A DNA stretch of 64,000 nt, from the NCBI GenBank assembly GCA_031761405.1, contig JASEVX010000001.1:201404437-201468436 (forward strand). The letters are read 5' to 3'. This DNA comes from Serripes groenlandicus. Taxonomy: Eukaryota > Mollusca > Bivalvia > Cardiida > Cardiidae. How positions within the stretch are numbered: position 1 is the first letter of the stretch; each line of letters opens with the position of its first letter. The position numbers were made by a program, and so were the translations under genes. Below the pieces are notes generated by a model. It did no database searches. It was not told the origin of the DNA and saw nothing but the letters and a program-made list of their open reading frames with translations. Of this stretch, positions 31,729 through 43,701 are shown one piece after another.

Positions 31729-31858
31729 AAGTGAACATTATGAGAAACAAATAAGTACATGTTACATCACGGTATGTGTCATCGGAAATAACTGACACGC
31801 TCAATTAATTTAACTATATAGCTGAATTATTATGTTGAAAGGACATGTAGATACTCAC

Positions 31859-32075
31859 CGTCTTGATACAATTGACATCTACAATAGGGGAAATGTTTGC
31901 CTTGCCTCCATGTCATCTGATACCATCTACAAAGTATATCAGAATTTCCATCGGATAGCTTCTGTAATTCAATAGCGACCATGCAGTGTGTATCCAGGTT
32001 AGCATGTGCATCTGAGCAAGCTAATATGTATCTACACTGGTTGCTATTGCCGTTTTGTTGGTTTTCATTTAGCAA
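31859..32075 (-). CDS. Possible coding exon, unidentified protein
   Basis: Minus-strand open frame of about 72 codons ending at a consensus donor (GACG|GTGAGT; donor at 31858). Peptide is rich in Cys and aromatic residues (QCRYILACSDAHANLDTHC, WYQMTWRQGKHFPYC) and low in AT-driven residues compared with random ORFs here. It can start at an ATG near 32075 or at an acceptor shortly downstream. I do not recognise it, and no neighbouring exon was found, so it may be a pseudogene fragment. Confidence 0.25.
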
Positions 32076-32417
32076 AGGTCAGTTATAATGATTAATTATA
32101 TGATTGTTTCAAGACACACTTTTTGAAAAACACGCTTTTCTTATCTGGTTCCCGTCAAGTCAAGGTAATGGATCATGGAATGGCTTTTGAAGCTTTATCT
32201 ACGTTTTTGACGCGCGTTCAGATAACAAATATCTTGTTTTAAGTAAAATGAATGAATATTGTGTTCTTATTTTAAGTTGGATGTTTCAGATTATTTAATT
32301 TATGTACATTTGGTTCTCTCTGTATACACAAGTTCTAGTAGAAGGAAAGAAGAGTTGCTGAATTAGCATTTAGATCTATAAGTATAAACATTTCCGACAT
32401 AGAATAAATGTACAGCC

Positions 32418-32600
32418 GTCCACTTCGACAACATCTTGGCAGGAATATGAACAAAAAGTCTATAAATGAAATTTAAATTATTGAAAAGAGTTGGAAATAT
32501 TGTGTCAAAAGAAGGAGCAGTTTATTATGATCAATTTCCCCTTTGGCCTCAGTGTTTTCAAATGACGTCTGTTACAGATGTGTAAAAATAAGTGGAATAA
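32418..32600 (+). repeat. B-type TTAA element, strongly decayed
   Basis: CGACAACATCTTGGCAGG, GTTGGAAATATTGTGTC, and TTTTCAAATGACGTCTG. Ends lost. Confidence 0.5.
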
Positions 32601-33610
32601 TTATTTCACCCGGCATTTGCTATTGGGCTTAATAGATGGACAGATAGATAATTTATTTTCAACTCTGAATCAAAGCCATTACCTTTACTATTAGTTTTAG
32701 ATAGACAGATAGATAATTTATTTTCAACTTTTAAAGCACGCCTAGAGGTTACCCGTACGAACACATCATACGAGATCAAAACAACGAGAATTCAGTACAA
32801 TCTTACTGTTTTTCACATATCATTTCTCAACCCCCCATAGTCAGTGTGGCAATACCACGTGACCTGTGATGTCATACAGGCTACAAACCCAAGACAAATT
32901 TGTCAACATTTTCATCGCCTGAGACTTAAAAACAGCCGTAAGTATTTCATTTCTTCTCCGATTATTATGGCATATAAGCCATGCTAAGCGGAAAAATATA
33001 AGCTTTCCGAGAAGTACAGGTTCGCCATCCCCAGTCGAGCAGTTTTGTCCATCACTCAGGAAAACCTTGAAATTAGTTGGCATTTCAGTGGACTTCAGTT
33101 CCAAGCATTTACGTTTTTCCTACATTATCGTGCGTTTGCATGATTTAAAGCCAGGTTAACATCAACCGGGAACAACGGAGACTACATCGAATTATATTAG
33201 AGACATAGCGTCAAATTGTAATGGATAGTTTACCTTTTCTTCCAGTTTTAAAAAAAATGGCATCATGCAGTTACAAGCAGAAATGTAACGGCTACTAATC
33301 CAAGCTGTTTTGTAGAATAGGTTACAATGACAAACAATGTCTTCTGTTTTGAAGGAAATAAACTATTTCTGCCGTAGATTTAACCTGTACTTACGCTGGC
33401 CTGTTTGAAGTATGTCTGTATAACAGTATTGAGTGTTTTGAAAGGGATCTTACTGAGTCAATCTATAGCTATCGTTATTGTTTTTACTACACCAGCTTAA
33501 TCTGTATCGTTTTGTAAAGATAATAAATACATTAATTGAATCAATAAATAAATAAGTTTAAACTAAGTTGTATTGACTTTAAGACGTTAATCTATATATT
33601 GCCGCAAACA
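32601..33610. other. AT-rich spacer
   Basis: Two copies of AGATAGATAATTTATTTTCA (32643 and 32708); otherwise nothing recognised. Confidence 0.35.
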
Positions 33611-33617
33611 AACAAAG

Positions 33618-34212
33618 CTAGAAATGTAGCCTGTTGAAAGAAAAGTAATGTGTTTTACTGATATCCCACATATGACATCATTCCTTTAAAACAATGGACT
33701 CGTTTGATTTTGATCAATAAACACATTTTGGATAAAAAAAAAGATGAAACTACTAGAAATTCAGCCTGTTAAAAGAAAAGTTATGTGTTTTACTGATAGC
33801 CCACATATGACCTCATTTCTTTAAACCAGTGGACTCATTTGAAGGCATGAAAGTGTTTTCCTCTCTTTCAGGTTGGAGGATATATGGCTTAAGACATTTA
33901 CTATGCCAAAACCAGGGTGAACTGATTCTGGTCATTATTTCGTGATTTGACAAAGACTAGGTCATAGACATAAACTGTTTAACTGTACAATGTAAAAAAA
34001 AAATGTAAATTGAAGGCAAATAATTTGAAATTGACTGTAGTAGATTCATCTTTTTTTAACCAAAATTTGTTTATTGATCCAACTCAAATGAGTCCATTGT
34101 TTTAAAGAAATTATGTCATATGTTGGCTATCAGTAAAACACATTACTTTTTTTTCAAATGGGTGAATATCTAGTAGTTTCATCTTTTATTTTATCCAAAA
34201 TTTGTTTATTGA
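33618..34212. repeat. Duplicated and inverted ~120 bp block
   Basis: 33618-33740 and 33750-33845 are direct copies (AGCCTGTTGAAAGAAAAG, ATGTGTTTTACTGATA). 34070-34212 is an inverted copy (GGCTATCAGTAAAACACAT, ATCTAGTAGTTTCATC). An inverted-repeat element with duplicated left arm is plausible. Confidence 0.65.
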
Positions 34213-34932
34213 TCAGATTGGACAAACTTGGTACTAAGAATTTAAACATTATTTTCACTAGGTTATTTTAAATAATCTGCATGTATGTATTCAAACCACA
34301 TTTACAAAAGATTCAACATCTATTATTTTCATACTTGGGAGCACAACAACCAATGATGTCATAGAACTCTTCAAATTGAAGAGCAAATGCAAAATAAAAA
34401 GCCTTTATCGGTCACCGATTTAGGTCTGTCTATGAAACAGGGCAATGTACACTAACTATATCAAACTTTAATAAGGTAAAATCAAACTGAACATTGAAAT
34501 CTGCAGATAAAGAGGACCAATCTCTTTTTAAATTTAACAAACACTCAAAATACTTTTTATTCAAATACATATGTATAATTATTTTGGTTGAAAAATAAAG
34601 AAAACTTCCTCTGTTTTTCAACAAAAAAGGCTATATTATAAACACTTAAAGGCAGTTCATAATTAATGTCAATTATAAGTCACCCTGTGACCTCATATAA
34701 GTGTTCTGTCCTCTGATATAACTGAAATACCACAGAAATGTATCTGTTTTCTGTTTTCTATGTAATTTATTGTAAATTCCACATTTCTGTGTGAAATTGT
34801 CTAATCTATACAATAGAAATGGTAAAATTTAAACTGGCATACATTCATTGTAACAAATAAATTCTTCTAGTAAACATATTTTACTCCCTGTATCCCTTTC
34901 AAAAGCTTTTATAATTGAGCAATAACAATTAA
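34213..34932. other. AT-rich spacer
   Basis: Nothing recognised. Confidence 0.3.
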
Positions 34933-36231
34933 AATCAAAGCGCCAATGGCACTGTAGTGGAGTTCGTATATAAAATCCTGCAAAGTAACAAGCAGTATCT
35001 CGGGTTATGCCTTGTGATGTTCAATAATAGTGCATTCTGGTGCGGGTAAATTTGAGAAAAGCTGCATCTGTTGACAGTACAGTCCAGTGAAATTGCCTCC
35101 CAAACTCTTCATTTTGAGAAAAAGGCTTATCAGTCCATGAAATCACCATGAAATTGAACCAGTCAATTAATCACCACTTAGCAAGCCATCCTGCTGGGCT
35201 ATTTACTGTGTGTATCACAGATGTTTCTTGTACTGACCATTATTGCAGTATGTGAGCTGAATACTCTGGAATTGAGTTTGTCTTGTGCTAAGGCTTAAAA
35301 TGAAAATCTACCAATACAGAAAAGGTATGTTATCTTTCATTACTTTGATGCCCATTTCACATTTTATGATATACTATTGTTAGATTATGTTTTCTTTAAA
35401 AAAACAAAAACATTTTTGCTTTAAGTATTTAAATTGACTGTGATTTTTCTTTTGTTAAAAAGTAAAGGACATATGAAGTCAAAAATTTGTTACATGATTA
35501 TATAAAATAACTTGTTATATTAACCACCAGTTTAAAAAGAGGTTTTAGATGTTATTCGCAATAAGGACAATTCTTAAGTAATATTTACATATACAATATC
35601 AATATGAATTGCCTTTGTTTTTAGCATTTGAGAAGAACAGGCAATTATATTGTCAAAATAATTGAAAACCTATTTATTTCAGGTAAAGTTTTGCATCGAA
35701 ATGGTGGAATTTAAAACCCTAGGTTTAAAAGAACTTTCCATTGTAAGACACATTTTGTAAAGGCCAATATTTCCTGGTGGCTGAAAGGGAAGGGAATACA
35801 TTGTAAAGGAAAATAATGGCAAACATTCAACCCAGTCTGAAGTATGTAGACAATTGTCAAAGGAACTCTACAATCAATGCATCACACGCAAAGCTCAATG
35901 CAAAGGGACAACTGTGTTGCAGATATACCCTCAAGTGGCATCTGAAAACATTTTTGATAGGAACGACATGAAAACATTAGAAATAAATGAAAACAATTTG
36001 GAAACACTGAACACACATTATAAGGGACAGATGACTTGACAAAAGTGTGTTTCTTTGAACATCACTTCATGCGTGCAAATAATATAGATTTTGGAAATAA
36101 GCGTATGAAAGCTTAATGGCCCAAAAAGCATTATATTATGAACACTTGAAACGAACCCAAAATGTTGCTCGCGAGCAACTTACATAGTCAAAAAGACTGA
36201 ACCGCAAAGAGGTGGCAGGTTTCGATGATCA

Positions 36232-36763
36232 GTGGTAGGCCGAATTCGACACAGTCCACTTTTTATAGAACTAGATGTTGTTGACTCCTTCTTTGATAAA
36301 TCTGTCATTGAACATATACTTTGTGTTGATTGTTCAAGGTACTGTCATCACACATCAAGTTTACATGTATATGTTGAAATATCAGACGATTCACATTGCT
36401 TTGATGATGTTAACATAGCTTTGAGTTCGTTCGTCGAGAAAAAAACATGGAGAAAACTGTGCAGAAGTACTGTTTTTCAAAAGCGGTACAATGAACTCGT
36501 ACGTTGATGCTGAAGGGAATCCCCTCCGCTTTAAAATGAGGGATGACTTTATCCGTGGAAAGTTGAAAGCATGTTTAACACATGTATGTCAGAATGAGGA
36601 AGGGGATAGCTTGGACTTTGAGAAACATTATATTGGAAGGGTTAATTTTGTCATTCCACTCCTGACAGAAGCAAGAGAAACATCATGTAACTTGTTGGAA
36701 GGGGTTAGTTTTGTCATTCCACTCCTGACAGATGCAAGAGAAACATCCTGTTGGAAGAGTTAA
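36232..36763 (+). pseudogene. Unidentified coding remnant in two overlapping frames
   Basis: Frame one (36232-36507) reads DVVDSFFDKSVIEHILCVDC and SSFVEKKTWRKLCRSTVFQK; frame two (from 36491) continues DAEGNPLRFKMRDDFIRGKL and KACLTHVCQNEEGDSLDFEK, then runs into the minisatellite. Composition looks protein-like in both, so one frameshift near 36500 is likely. I do not recognise the family; it may belong to a transposable element. Confidence 0.3.
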
Positions 36764-37210
36764 TTTTGTCATTCCACTCCTGACAGAAAAAAGAGAAACA
36801 TCCTGTTGGAAGAGTTAATTTTGTCATTCCACTCCTGACAGAAGCAAGAGAAACAGCATGTAACTTGTTGGGAGGGGTTAAGTTTGTCATTCCACTCCTG
36901 ACAGAAGCAAGAGAAACATCATGTAACTTGTTGGAAGGGGGCAATTTTGTCCTTCTTCTCCTGACAGAAGCAAGAGAAACATTGCTGTTTGAAGAGTTTA
37001 ATGTTTACCTTCTCCTGACAGAAGCAAGAGAAACATCCATGTTGGAAGAGTTAATTTTGTCCTTCTCCTGCCAGAAGCAATAGAAACATCAATGTTGGAA
37101 GAGTTAATTTTGTCCTTCATCTCCTGACAGAAGCAAGAGAAACATCATGTAACTTGTTGGAAAGGGGCAATTTTGCCCTTCTTCTCCTGACAGAAGCAAG
37201 AGAAACATTC
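36645..37210 (+). repeat. ~54-65 bp minisatellite, ten copies
   Basis: Each unit holds CTCCTGACAGAAGCAAGAGA followed by AACAT and a variable TTGGAAGAGTTAATTTTGTC part. Unit length varies because an ATGTAACTTG block is present or absent. Confidence 0.85.
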
Positions 37211-37615
37211 AGTAGAATAATGTTAGTTTGCCAGAATGTTGTCTTGGTTTTAAAGTTACGTTCTAAAATTGGTCATGATGTGTTCATCATCAGGTCGCTA
37301 GGCCATATTAAGATAAAGTATTGTGTACATTTTAGAAATGACTAAATTATCATAGAAAGGAGAGAAAACAGTATCGGTGTTTGTTTCAATTATGTCCGAT
37401 ATTGAACAGGTCTATTCAATTTAGTTCCTTCAGATTGAGGGTTTTCTCCCTAGAAAAGTTAAATTGCTTTGAATAATTTGAGAGCAAAAACAAACACAAC
37501 ACATGCTTATAAAGCTCAATTTCTCTATTTGCCAAACTGTTCAGTAGATACTATGATAATGCTCGATCTCCAACTAAATTAGGCTACACTTTCGGCATTG
37601 TTTGTTAATAAACTT

Positions 37616-37910
37616 TAGAACGTACGGGCCACATGTGGTTATGGGCCGTGCCTGAATGGCACAAGAATTGGGACCACTGCTCACCCCTTGCATGATCGTA
37701 AGAGGCGAATGATAGGGGTCTAACGCGAATCTGGGGTATCTGCATCTCTGATTCTCCAGCAGGTGTCAAGTTTCCGGATCCATACCCCATATTTTTATCT
37801 CGATGTACATGAGATGTGGATCGAGCAACTTTTCTCCTGTCATGGCGCCATATAACCTAAATTGTGTTGCGGTGCCGTAAAACACAACTAAATCAAACTA
37901 GAACGTACGG
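37616..37910 (+). mobile_element. SINE-like insertion with 12 bp target duplication
   Basis: TAGAACGTACGG at 37616-37627 and 37899-37910 flanks a 271 bp body. The partner segment has the uninterrupted site near 55634. The tail has ATATAACCTAAATTGTGTTG then CGGTGCCGTAAAAC, like the other SINE tails; the head is not clearly tRNA-like. Confidence 0.8.
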
Positions 37911-38448
37911 ATAGGGATGCACTCGAACGTGTATAACGTGTGTACGTACACACTGACATCGTCTCATTTAAATCTTTGTAAACCAGTCTTATCATCTAGA
38001 CGCTTTCTTATATTGCAACATCTACAAAATAAAGCGTTTATAATGTTGAGATTTAAGAACAATCGATTACAAGACTGGAGCTATTTATAGAACCTTTTGG
38101 AATTTCCAGAAGCCTGAGTTAAGAGTTTATAGAACGCGCAATGATATTTATTATCTGCCCAAACATGAAGAAAGACAATATTTAAATAATTTAACTCTAT
38201 GTAGATATTATCTCAATAAATCTCAAATCTTAATATCAATCCGGTACCAAAGTAGCACTGATTATTATTAATCATGTCTCTGCATCACTGATGAACCTAT
38301 ATATTTGGCCGTTTAACGGACGTAGGTAAATTGGTTTGCAGTAAGGAATAAAAAGTCAACGGGCTTTTCAAAACTGACTATGTAATTTTTTTCGTTCTTG
38401 TTGTTTCTGTTAGCATTGTGGCAATTGTAAAATCAATCGCCGCAAAAA

Positions 38449-40310
38449 AAAAGGAACAGTTATCAACATTGATAACTCTGAGAATCTGTACATGTTCAAG
38501 GTCTGATCAGATATTTCACTATCCATTCTTTTTTTTCAAACGACATATTTCATATACATGTATACATAATCAGTTGTTGACGCTAAGTCTGGTACTTATT
38601 AACAAATAACCTGATGCTGTTTCATGTTTTACAAATTAAAAACCAGAAAAGGAGATAGGGGTTCAAAGTGAAAATGTTGTTAAATAGGAATATATTGTTC
38701 ATTTTGGATATGTTCATTTTGGATCAATTACACCAGATTAGTCACAGAAATCTAGTTATTTACATCAGGCAATGGGCTAAACTTTACCCTTTCCAACATA
38801 CATCATTATAAATGAAAATATTTGTCAAAAATTACAGTTTTTTCTCAGTCTGTATGCATATTGTTCTCATCTTAAATTGTCTCAAGTTTATATATTCAGC
38901 CAAATCATGCAAAGTTAGCCATCTTCCTTGGAAGATTGTTGTGCGGAGTATTTAAGTAGTAGTATGTGCAGCGCTTTAGGTGTAAACAAAGATGATATAA
39001 TCAGTGGCCATCTTGGATGACCTAGTTCTATTTATAGTAACTCATTTGCATATAAGAAAAAATGTTATAGGGACGGCCTTACGCTCAAATGTCAGTTTTC
39101 ACGTGATCATCTATTTTTAGTGTGGTATTTCACAATCCCATGTCATTTCCGAAAACCTTCAGCTTCTGCCAGGCGACTAATAAATGTTTACCCGAAATAG
39201 GTAGCACCTATACTCATATTTAATTTAAGACTCGAGAGCACTAACAACATGCTTACCCATGAATTATAGAATGATTATCTGACCCCAAGGAAACCCATTA
39301 GTAAATGTCAGATCATAAAGAGTTACAAATAATACAAGGGAAACAACATATGATTGAAAGTACGTAAATTGACGAGCTTTACTACCCTTTACCAGTCATT
39401 GAATGAATACACAAGTCGACATATTTCTCTACACGTATGCAAAACCTTGTACTTTACTGTAGATCTATTGTTTTTTATCTAGCTCGAATGATTTTGATAT
39501 TAATAACTATTGTAGATAATCGTACTTGAATGGCTATAATGAGGAGTGTTCAAATAAGGTTTACAAGGGAGGAACACGGGAATGAAGCTAGATTTTCATA
39601 TTTACACATTGTTCTTTTTGCGTTATGTTTGCAGGCATAGTATAAACACATATAAGAATGTTACGTTATCATAAGAATAGAGTTTTAGAGAAGCCATATT
39701 CCTATTTTATAGGAATAATGTACGTCACCTGTTTTCATCCTCAATAAAGATCTAGCCATATTGTAAGAAGACAAGATGTCGATCGAGTCGATCCGTTTTG
39801 ACTTGTATTTTCTCTTCGCCGATAAGCGATATAAAACACACAAATGGCTTCCATCCAATAAATATCCGCAATATATTGACAAATGAAATACTTAAAATCC
39901 TTAACATTTAAAAGATATAGTTAAAATACACAGTTGATTTTTGTTTAGCGAGACCTTCCAAACTGGAATTTCATTCGCGCAATTAACCGAAGAAAGAGTT
40001 TCGTAAATATGGATCCCCCGGAATACGATTTAAGCTATACATTGTCACTGCAAATATTTCTTTTAAAAAGTAACATGAGTTTTCATAAATATTACCGTTA
40101 AATATTTAACCAAACTGTCTACTTCAACAAGATTACCTAATATGTCAACCGCATCATGCCAACTTTCTTGTAATTCGACTGTGGCTACATACGAGGAATG
40201 AATTACGACTGAGGCTCCATACGGGGGAATTTATTACTAAGTCAGCATAAGTAATGTGACTTTTTACACCTCAGCACTTAAGAAAACTCATTTAAAGCAT
40301 AAAAGAAATA
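38449..40310. other. AT-rich unique stretch
   Basis: Small B-like fragment at 38785-38830 (CCCTTTCCAACATACATC). AATAGGTAGCACCTATA at 39198 recurs near 41033. No gene recognised. Confidence 0.35.
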
Positions 40311-40408
40311 GGATAATTGTTTGTTTACGCCACTCTTGAAAATATCACCTTTGCTTTTCACTAGATGAAAGAAATTTCGATAATACACTGAAACAAACAA
40401 TTATCCTC
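40310..40408. repeat. Small inverted repeat (98 bp)
   Basis: AGGATAATTGTTTGTTTACG at the left and GAAACAAACAATTATCCTC at the right, inverted; possible tiny MITE. Confidence 0.55.
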
Positions 40409-41162
40409 TATACAATACGAAACAAACCAACATAAATGTTGTTTTTTTCGTTCATAGGTAACAGGTATGAGATTTTTATTTATTTTTATTTTTTCATAAC
40501 CCATGATGCTTTCTGAAATGAAACTCGCTAAATCTAGTGAGTCGCCATGTTGTTTATGTAAAAATAAGCGGTCGGTCAGACGTTAAACATTGAATGAATA
40601 TTATTGTCAGCTAGTTAATCTTTTTTTTTTAAATTTTAAATCGACATTTAGGATCATAAAAGTGCTGTGTTATTTTCGTGTGATCTTACTTTTGTACAAA
40701 AAAGTTAAGAATAAATGGAACTGTGAACGAAATAACAGAACATATAACAAATTATTTTGACTGTACCGTGGCTAAAGAACGACGCTACGTCATTTCCGTA
40801 ACACGTCATTTTGGCGTAACGTCAAAAAGAGCGACGTTGTTCCTCGAAAAAAATGCTTTACTTTATTATTTTCTGTTCGTTATAATAGACGACAGCAATA
40901 CGAATTTCGAACATTTTGCGATCATGCAAAAAAACACCCATATAACGTACATCGCATTACATATAAATAATTGTGTATGGCCAAAGTATGCTCTTTAATT
41001 TGTGTTTACTATCAACTGACGGTTCTTTCGTAAATAGGTAGCACCTATAGATATATTAATTCTAGAGTGTATATGTCGTATATAGATAGCATGGCTGCCC
41101 CATACAGGTCGACTAAGATTGTCCTTTACGTTATCCAGGGACAATAGATAGGTAACGGCTTA
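40409..41162. other. AT-rich spacer
   Basis: A 91-codon plus-strand frame at 40723-40998 has no recognisable features and is probably chance. Confidence 0.3.
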
Positions 41163-41471
41163 TCATTTATCAATAGCGTATCGATTATCAGTGCCGTGCC
41201 TAACCATCAGATAATGAAATGAGCGACACGGAAAATGATGAATAACTCTATGAATTAACAAAAATAAACGATAATCGGCGAAAACTATTGTCATCCTTTT
41301 GATGTGTTTAAAAATACGATCGGCGATTTTGTTTAGTATGCGGTCTCTTTTTTGTTGTCTGTAAGCAATATGGTTTGGTATGCGGGGTCTCATGATCCAA
41401 TATGAGTCAGCGAGTTTTCGCAGTTTGGTTGCTGTTGATCCGATAGCGGGAGGGAGGTGTAAATCATACAA
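41163..41471 (-). pseudogene. Possible retroelement-derived ORF fragment
   Basis: 102-codon minus-strand frame with TATKLRKLADSYWIMRPRIP and KRDRILNKIADRIF. The YWI...R...P pattern recalls a segment next to the endonuclease of some retroelements, but I cannot place it firmly. Confidence 0.2.
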
Positions 41472-42312
41472 ACGTGTTAGTTTTATAATAATTTTGTTGA
41501 TTGACCTTAATTAAAAGATGTTTTACGTTTTGCCTTTGATCTATTATTGTTTTCATTTCTGTTTTAATTTTCCCAAAGACATTACGACATAATTAAAATT
41601 TGATTGTCACAATTTCCGAGTAAAGATTAAGGCAAGATTATTACGCCTTTAACTCATAAGTCAAAATGGCTGATAGTAAACACGACTTTTCATTATCTTG
41701 ATTTAGAAACTTACTTGGAGAATATACTTGCAGTGACATTGAGTGTTCTGATAATGAGGGACTGCCAGAGTGTAAACAATTAAAGCAGGTTAAAATTCAC
41801 GTGTATACTTCATTACTTATGAAAGCTGTGACAAGAAATATATATCTATGTCAGGAATACGAGGACATTTAGGATCAAAACATGGCGCAACCAATATACG
41901 AGGTATATGATCTTTTTTCTTGGTAAATCTTAAAAGCAAAGAGAGCAGATGTCTATCACACTGCATGGCTGATTATCATCTTACACTCCCGGTTGCAAAG
42001 GTATAATCATGACTAATAGCAGGATAGGATTCAGTCATGGTAAAATAAGACTTACAACTAACTGCTGATTCAATTCATCAACTTATATAACACACAAGGA
42101 CAAGAAATAACCAATACAGTGACATACTTTTATTTATATGTTGCAAGGTAATTCTTAGATAAATACCTCTCAACGAGAAAAAGTTCCAATATATTCTTCA
42201 CAATAATCATTATATTAAAGCTGAATTTTATAAAGTTGTTCACAGTTGTTTCCCAGCAATCATTTCAAACAATTCTTAAAATATTATTTTATAACTTCTT
42301 AAACCTAACTTA
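41472..42312. other. AT-rich spacer
   Basis: Nothing recognised. Confidence 0.3.
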
Positions 42313-42850
42313 ACCCTTTCCCACTACAACACGTTTACAACAGAAGACTTTGAAATAATCTGGGGAAAATATTTATTTATTTATTTATTTATTTATTGGG
42401 GTTTTACGCCGCTTTCAACATTATTTCAGTTATATCACGGCGACAGTTCACTTATTCATGATTCCTGGGTAAACAAACTAGGATAGAAAATGTGCCTTGC
42501 CCAAGGGCACTCCACCATGACCGTAGTGCCGAGACTGGGAATCGAACCCGGGTAACCCGGTTTCAAACTCCCTGACCGTAACCACTCGACCACAGCGGAT
42601 TTCTCTGGGGGAAAATAAGGAAAACCTGTATACATTAAAGTGTAGATTTTGAATAGTGTTGGAAACATTGGTGACCTCTGTATGTTTTCAAAGTCGTCTA
42701 CTGCAAATTTGGTATAGTAATATACATATTAATCTAAAACCATTTAGTCAAAGGTATGGAAAATCTATAAATGAAAAAGATATTTACAAAAATTAAAAAC
42801 ATTGTGGCAAAAGGAAAGAAAATGCCAATTATGAGCAATTATCGTTTTGC
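42313..42850 (+). mobile_element. B-type TTAA element split by a SINE
   Basis: Left piece 42313-42371 (TTAACCCTTTCCCACTACAA onward). Right piece from 42605 includes a second B start near 42680 and hairpin CAATTATGAGCAATTATC; it stops at the poly-G run. Confidence 0.65.
42372..42604 (-). mobile_element. tRNA-derived SINE in a B element
   Basis: Flanked by CTGGGGAAAATA (42360-42371) and CTGGGGGAAAATA (42605-42617). Minus strand: head at right with A box TGGTCGAGTGGTTACGG and B box GGGTTCGATTCCC; tail at left with ATATAACTGAAATAATGTTG then an ATTT repeat. Confidence 0.85.
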
Positions 42851-42857
42851 CAGGGGA

Positions 42858-42883
42858 GGGGGGGGGGGGGGGGGGGGGGGGGG
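42858..42883 (+). repeat. Poly-G run of 26
   Basis: Twenty-six consecutive G residues just after AGGGGA. Unusually long, likely length-unstable, and a quadruplex-forming candidate. Confidence 0.9.
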
Positions 42884-43302
42884 TGATACATGTGTCAACA
42901 ATTGTTCACGGTGGCCAGTTCACATACCAACGTGTTTCCAAGCTATCTTACATCAGTACGTACTTCACATAAAAAGCACCGACAAACACCAAAGAAGCTT
43001 ATGTTGTACGGATATGACAGAGCACCGTATTCAAACCGTCGTAATTGCCGTTGATTTTAAAACCTTCGAAGGTCGAACTAAGATACATGTAACAATTTAA
43101 CGGTAGAATCCACTTCGTGTGTCACAATGAATTCAACTCATAATATGAACTCTTTTATCATGAGCTTAACTTCCGCTCGAAACTATAAAAACATTGAAAC
43201 ACTTCTCTGTGCAGAAATCGAAAAACGGTTTAAATTATTATAGTTTTGGAGCCACCTTTCGATACCACCAATGATAACTAGAGGTTGTTTTTGGGAAAAA
43301 CG

Positions 43303-43670
43303 TATGTCTCCCCCAAGGGGTATTTGTCTGGCTGACTGTATTTTGTCAGTTAGTGATTTATATTAAAAAAGGGCAATAACTCATCCAAAAGTAGGTCAAA
43401 TTAAACGCCCTCGTAATATGCGCAACAAGACATTGTACCGATGACTCCTGTGAAGTTTCATAGAAATGTGGCAAAGGGGTTGTGAGATGAAGGCCGGACA
43501 AGAATGAAATGGCAATTTTAAAAAAAGGGCAATAACTCAACCAAAATTAGGTCAAATTAAACTCCCTCGTAATATGCGCAACTAGACGTTGTACCGATGA
43601 CTCCTGTGAAGTTTCATAGAAATGTGGCCAAGGGGTTGTGAGATAAAGGCCGGACAAGAAATGTGGACGT

Positions 43671-43701
<31 letters not shown>

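Larger units (their letters stand above)
35080..37214. other. 2.1 kb segment missing from the paralogous copy
   Basis: Bordered by CAGTA at 35075-35079 and 37210-37214, present once in the partner. Either an insertion with 5 bp target duplication or a microhomology deletion in the partner. No inverted ends seen. It holds the ORF pair at 36232-36763 and the minisatellite. Confidence 0.6.
34933..38448. repeat. Paralogous segment, long copy
   Basis: 34933-35079 and 37210-38448 match 54905-56163 in order and orientation (start ATCAAAGCGCCAATGGCACT; end near CAATCGCCGC). The long copy carries two extra pieces absent from the other: 35080-37214 and the SINE at 37628-37898. Copies are perhaps 80-90 percent alike by eye. 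Confidence 0.8.

Noticed and set aside
39198..41050. Element bounded by AATAGGTAGCACCTATA direct repeats
   Set aside because: The shared stretch is short and part of it is self-palindromic; no internal features support an element.
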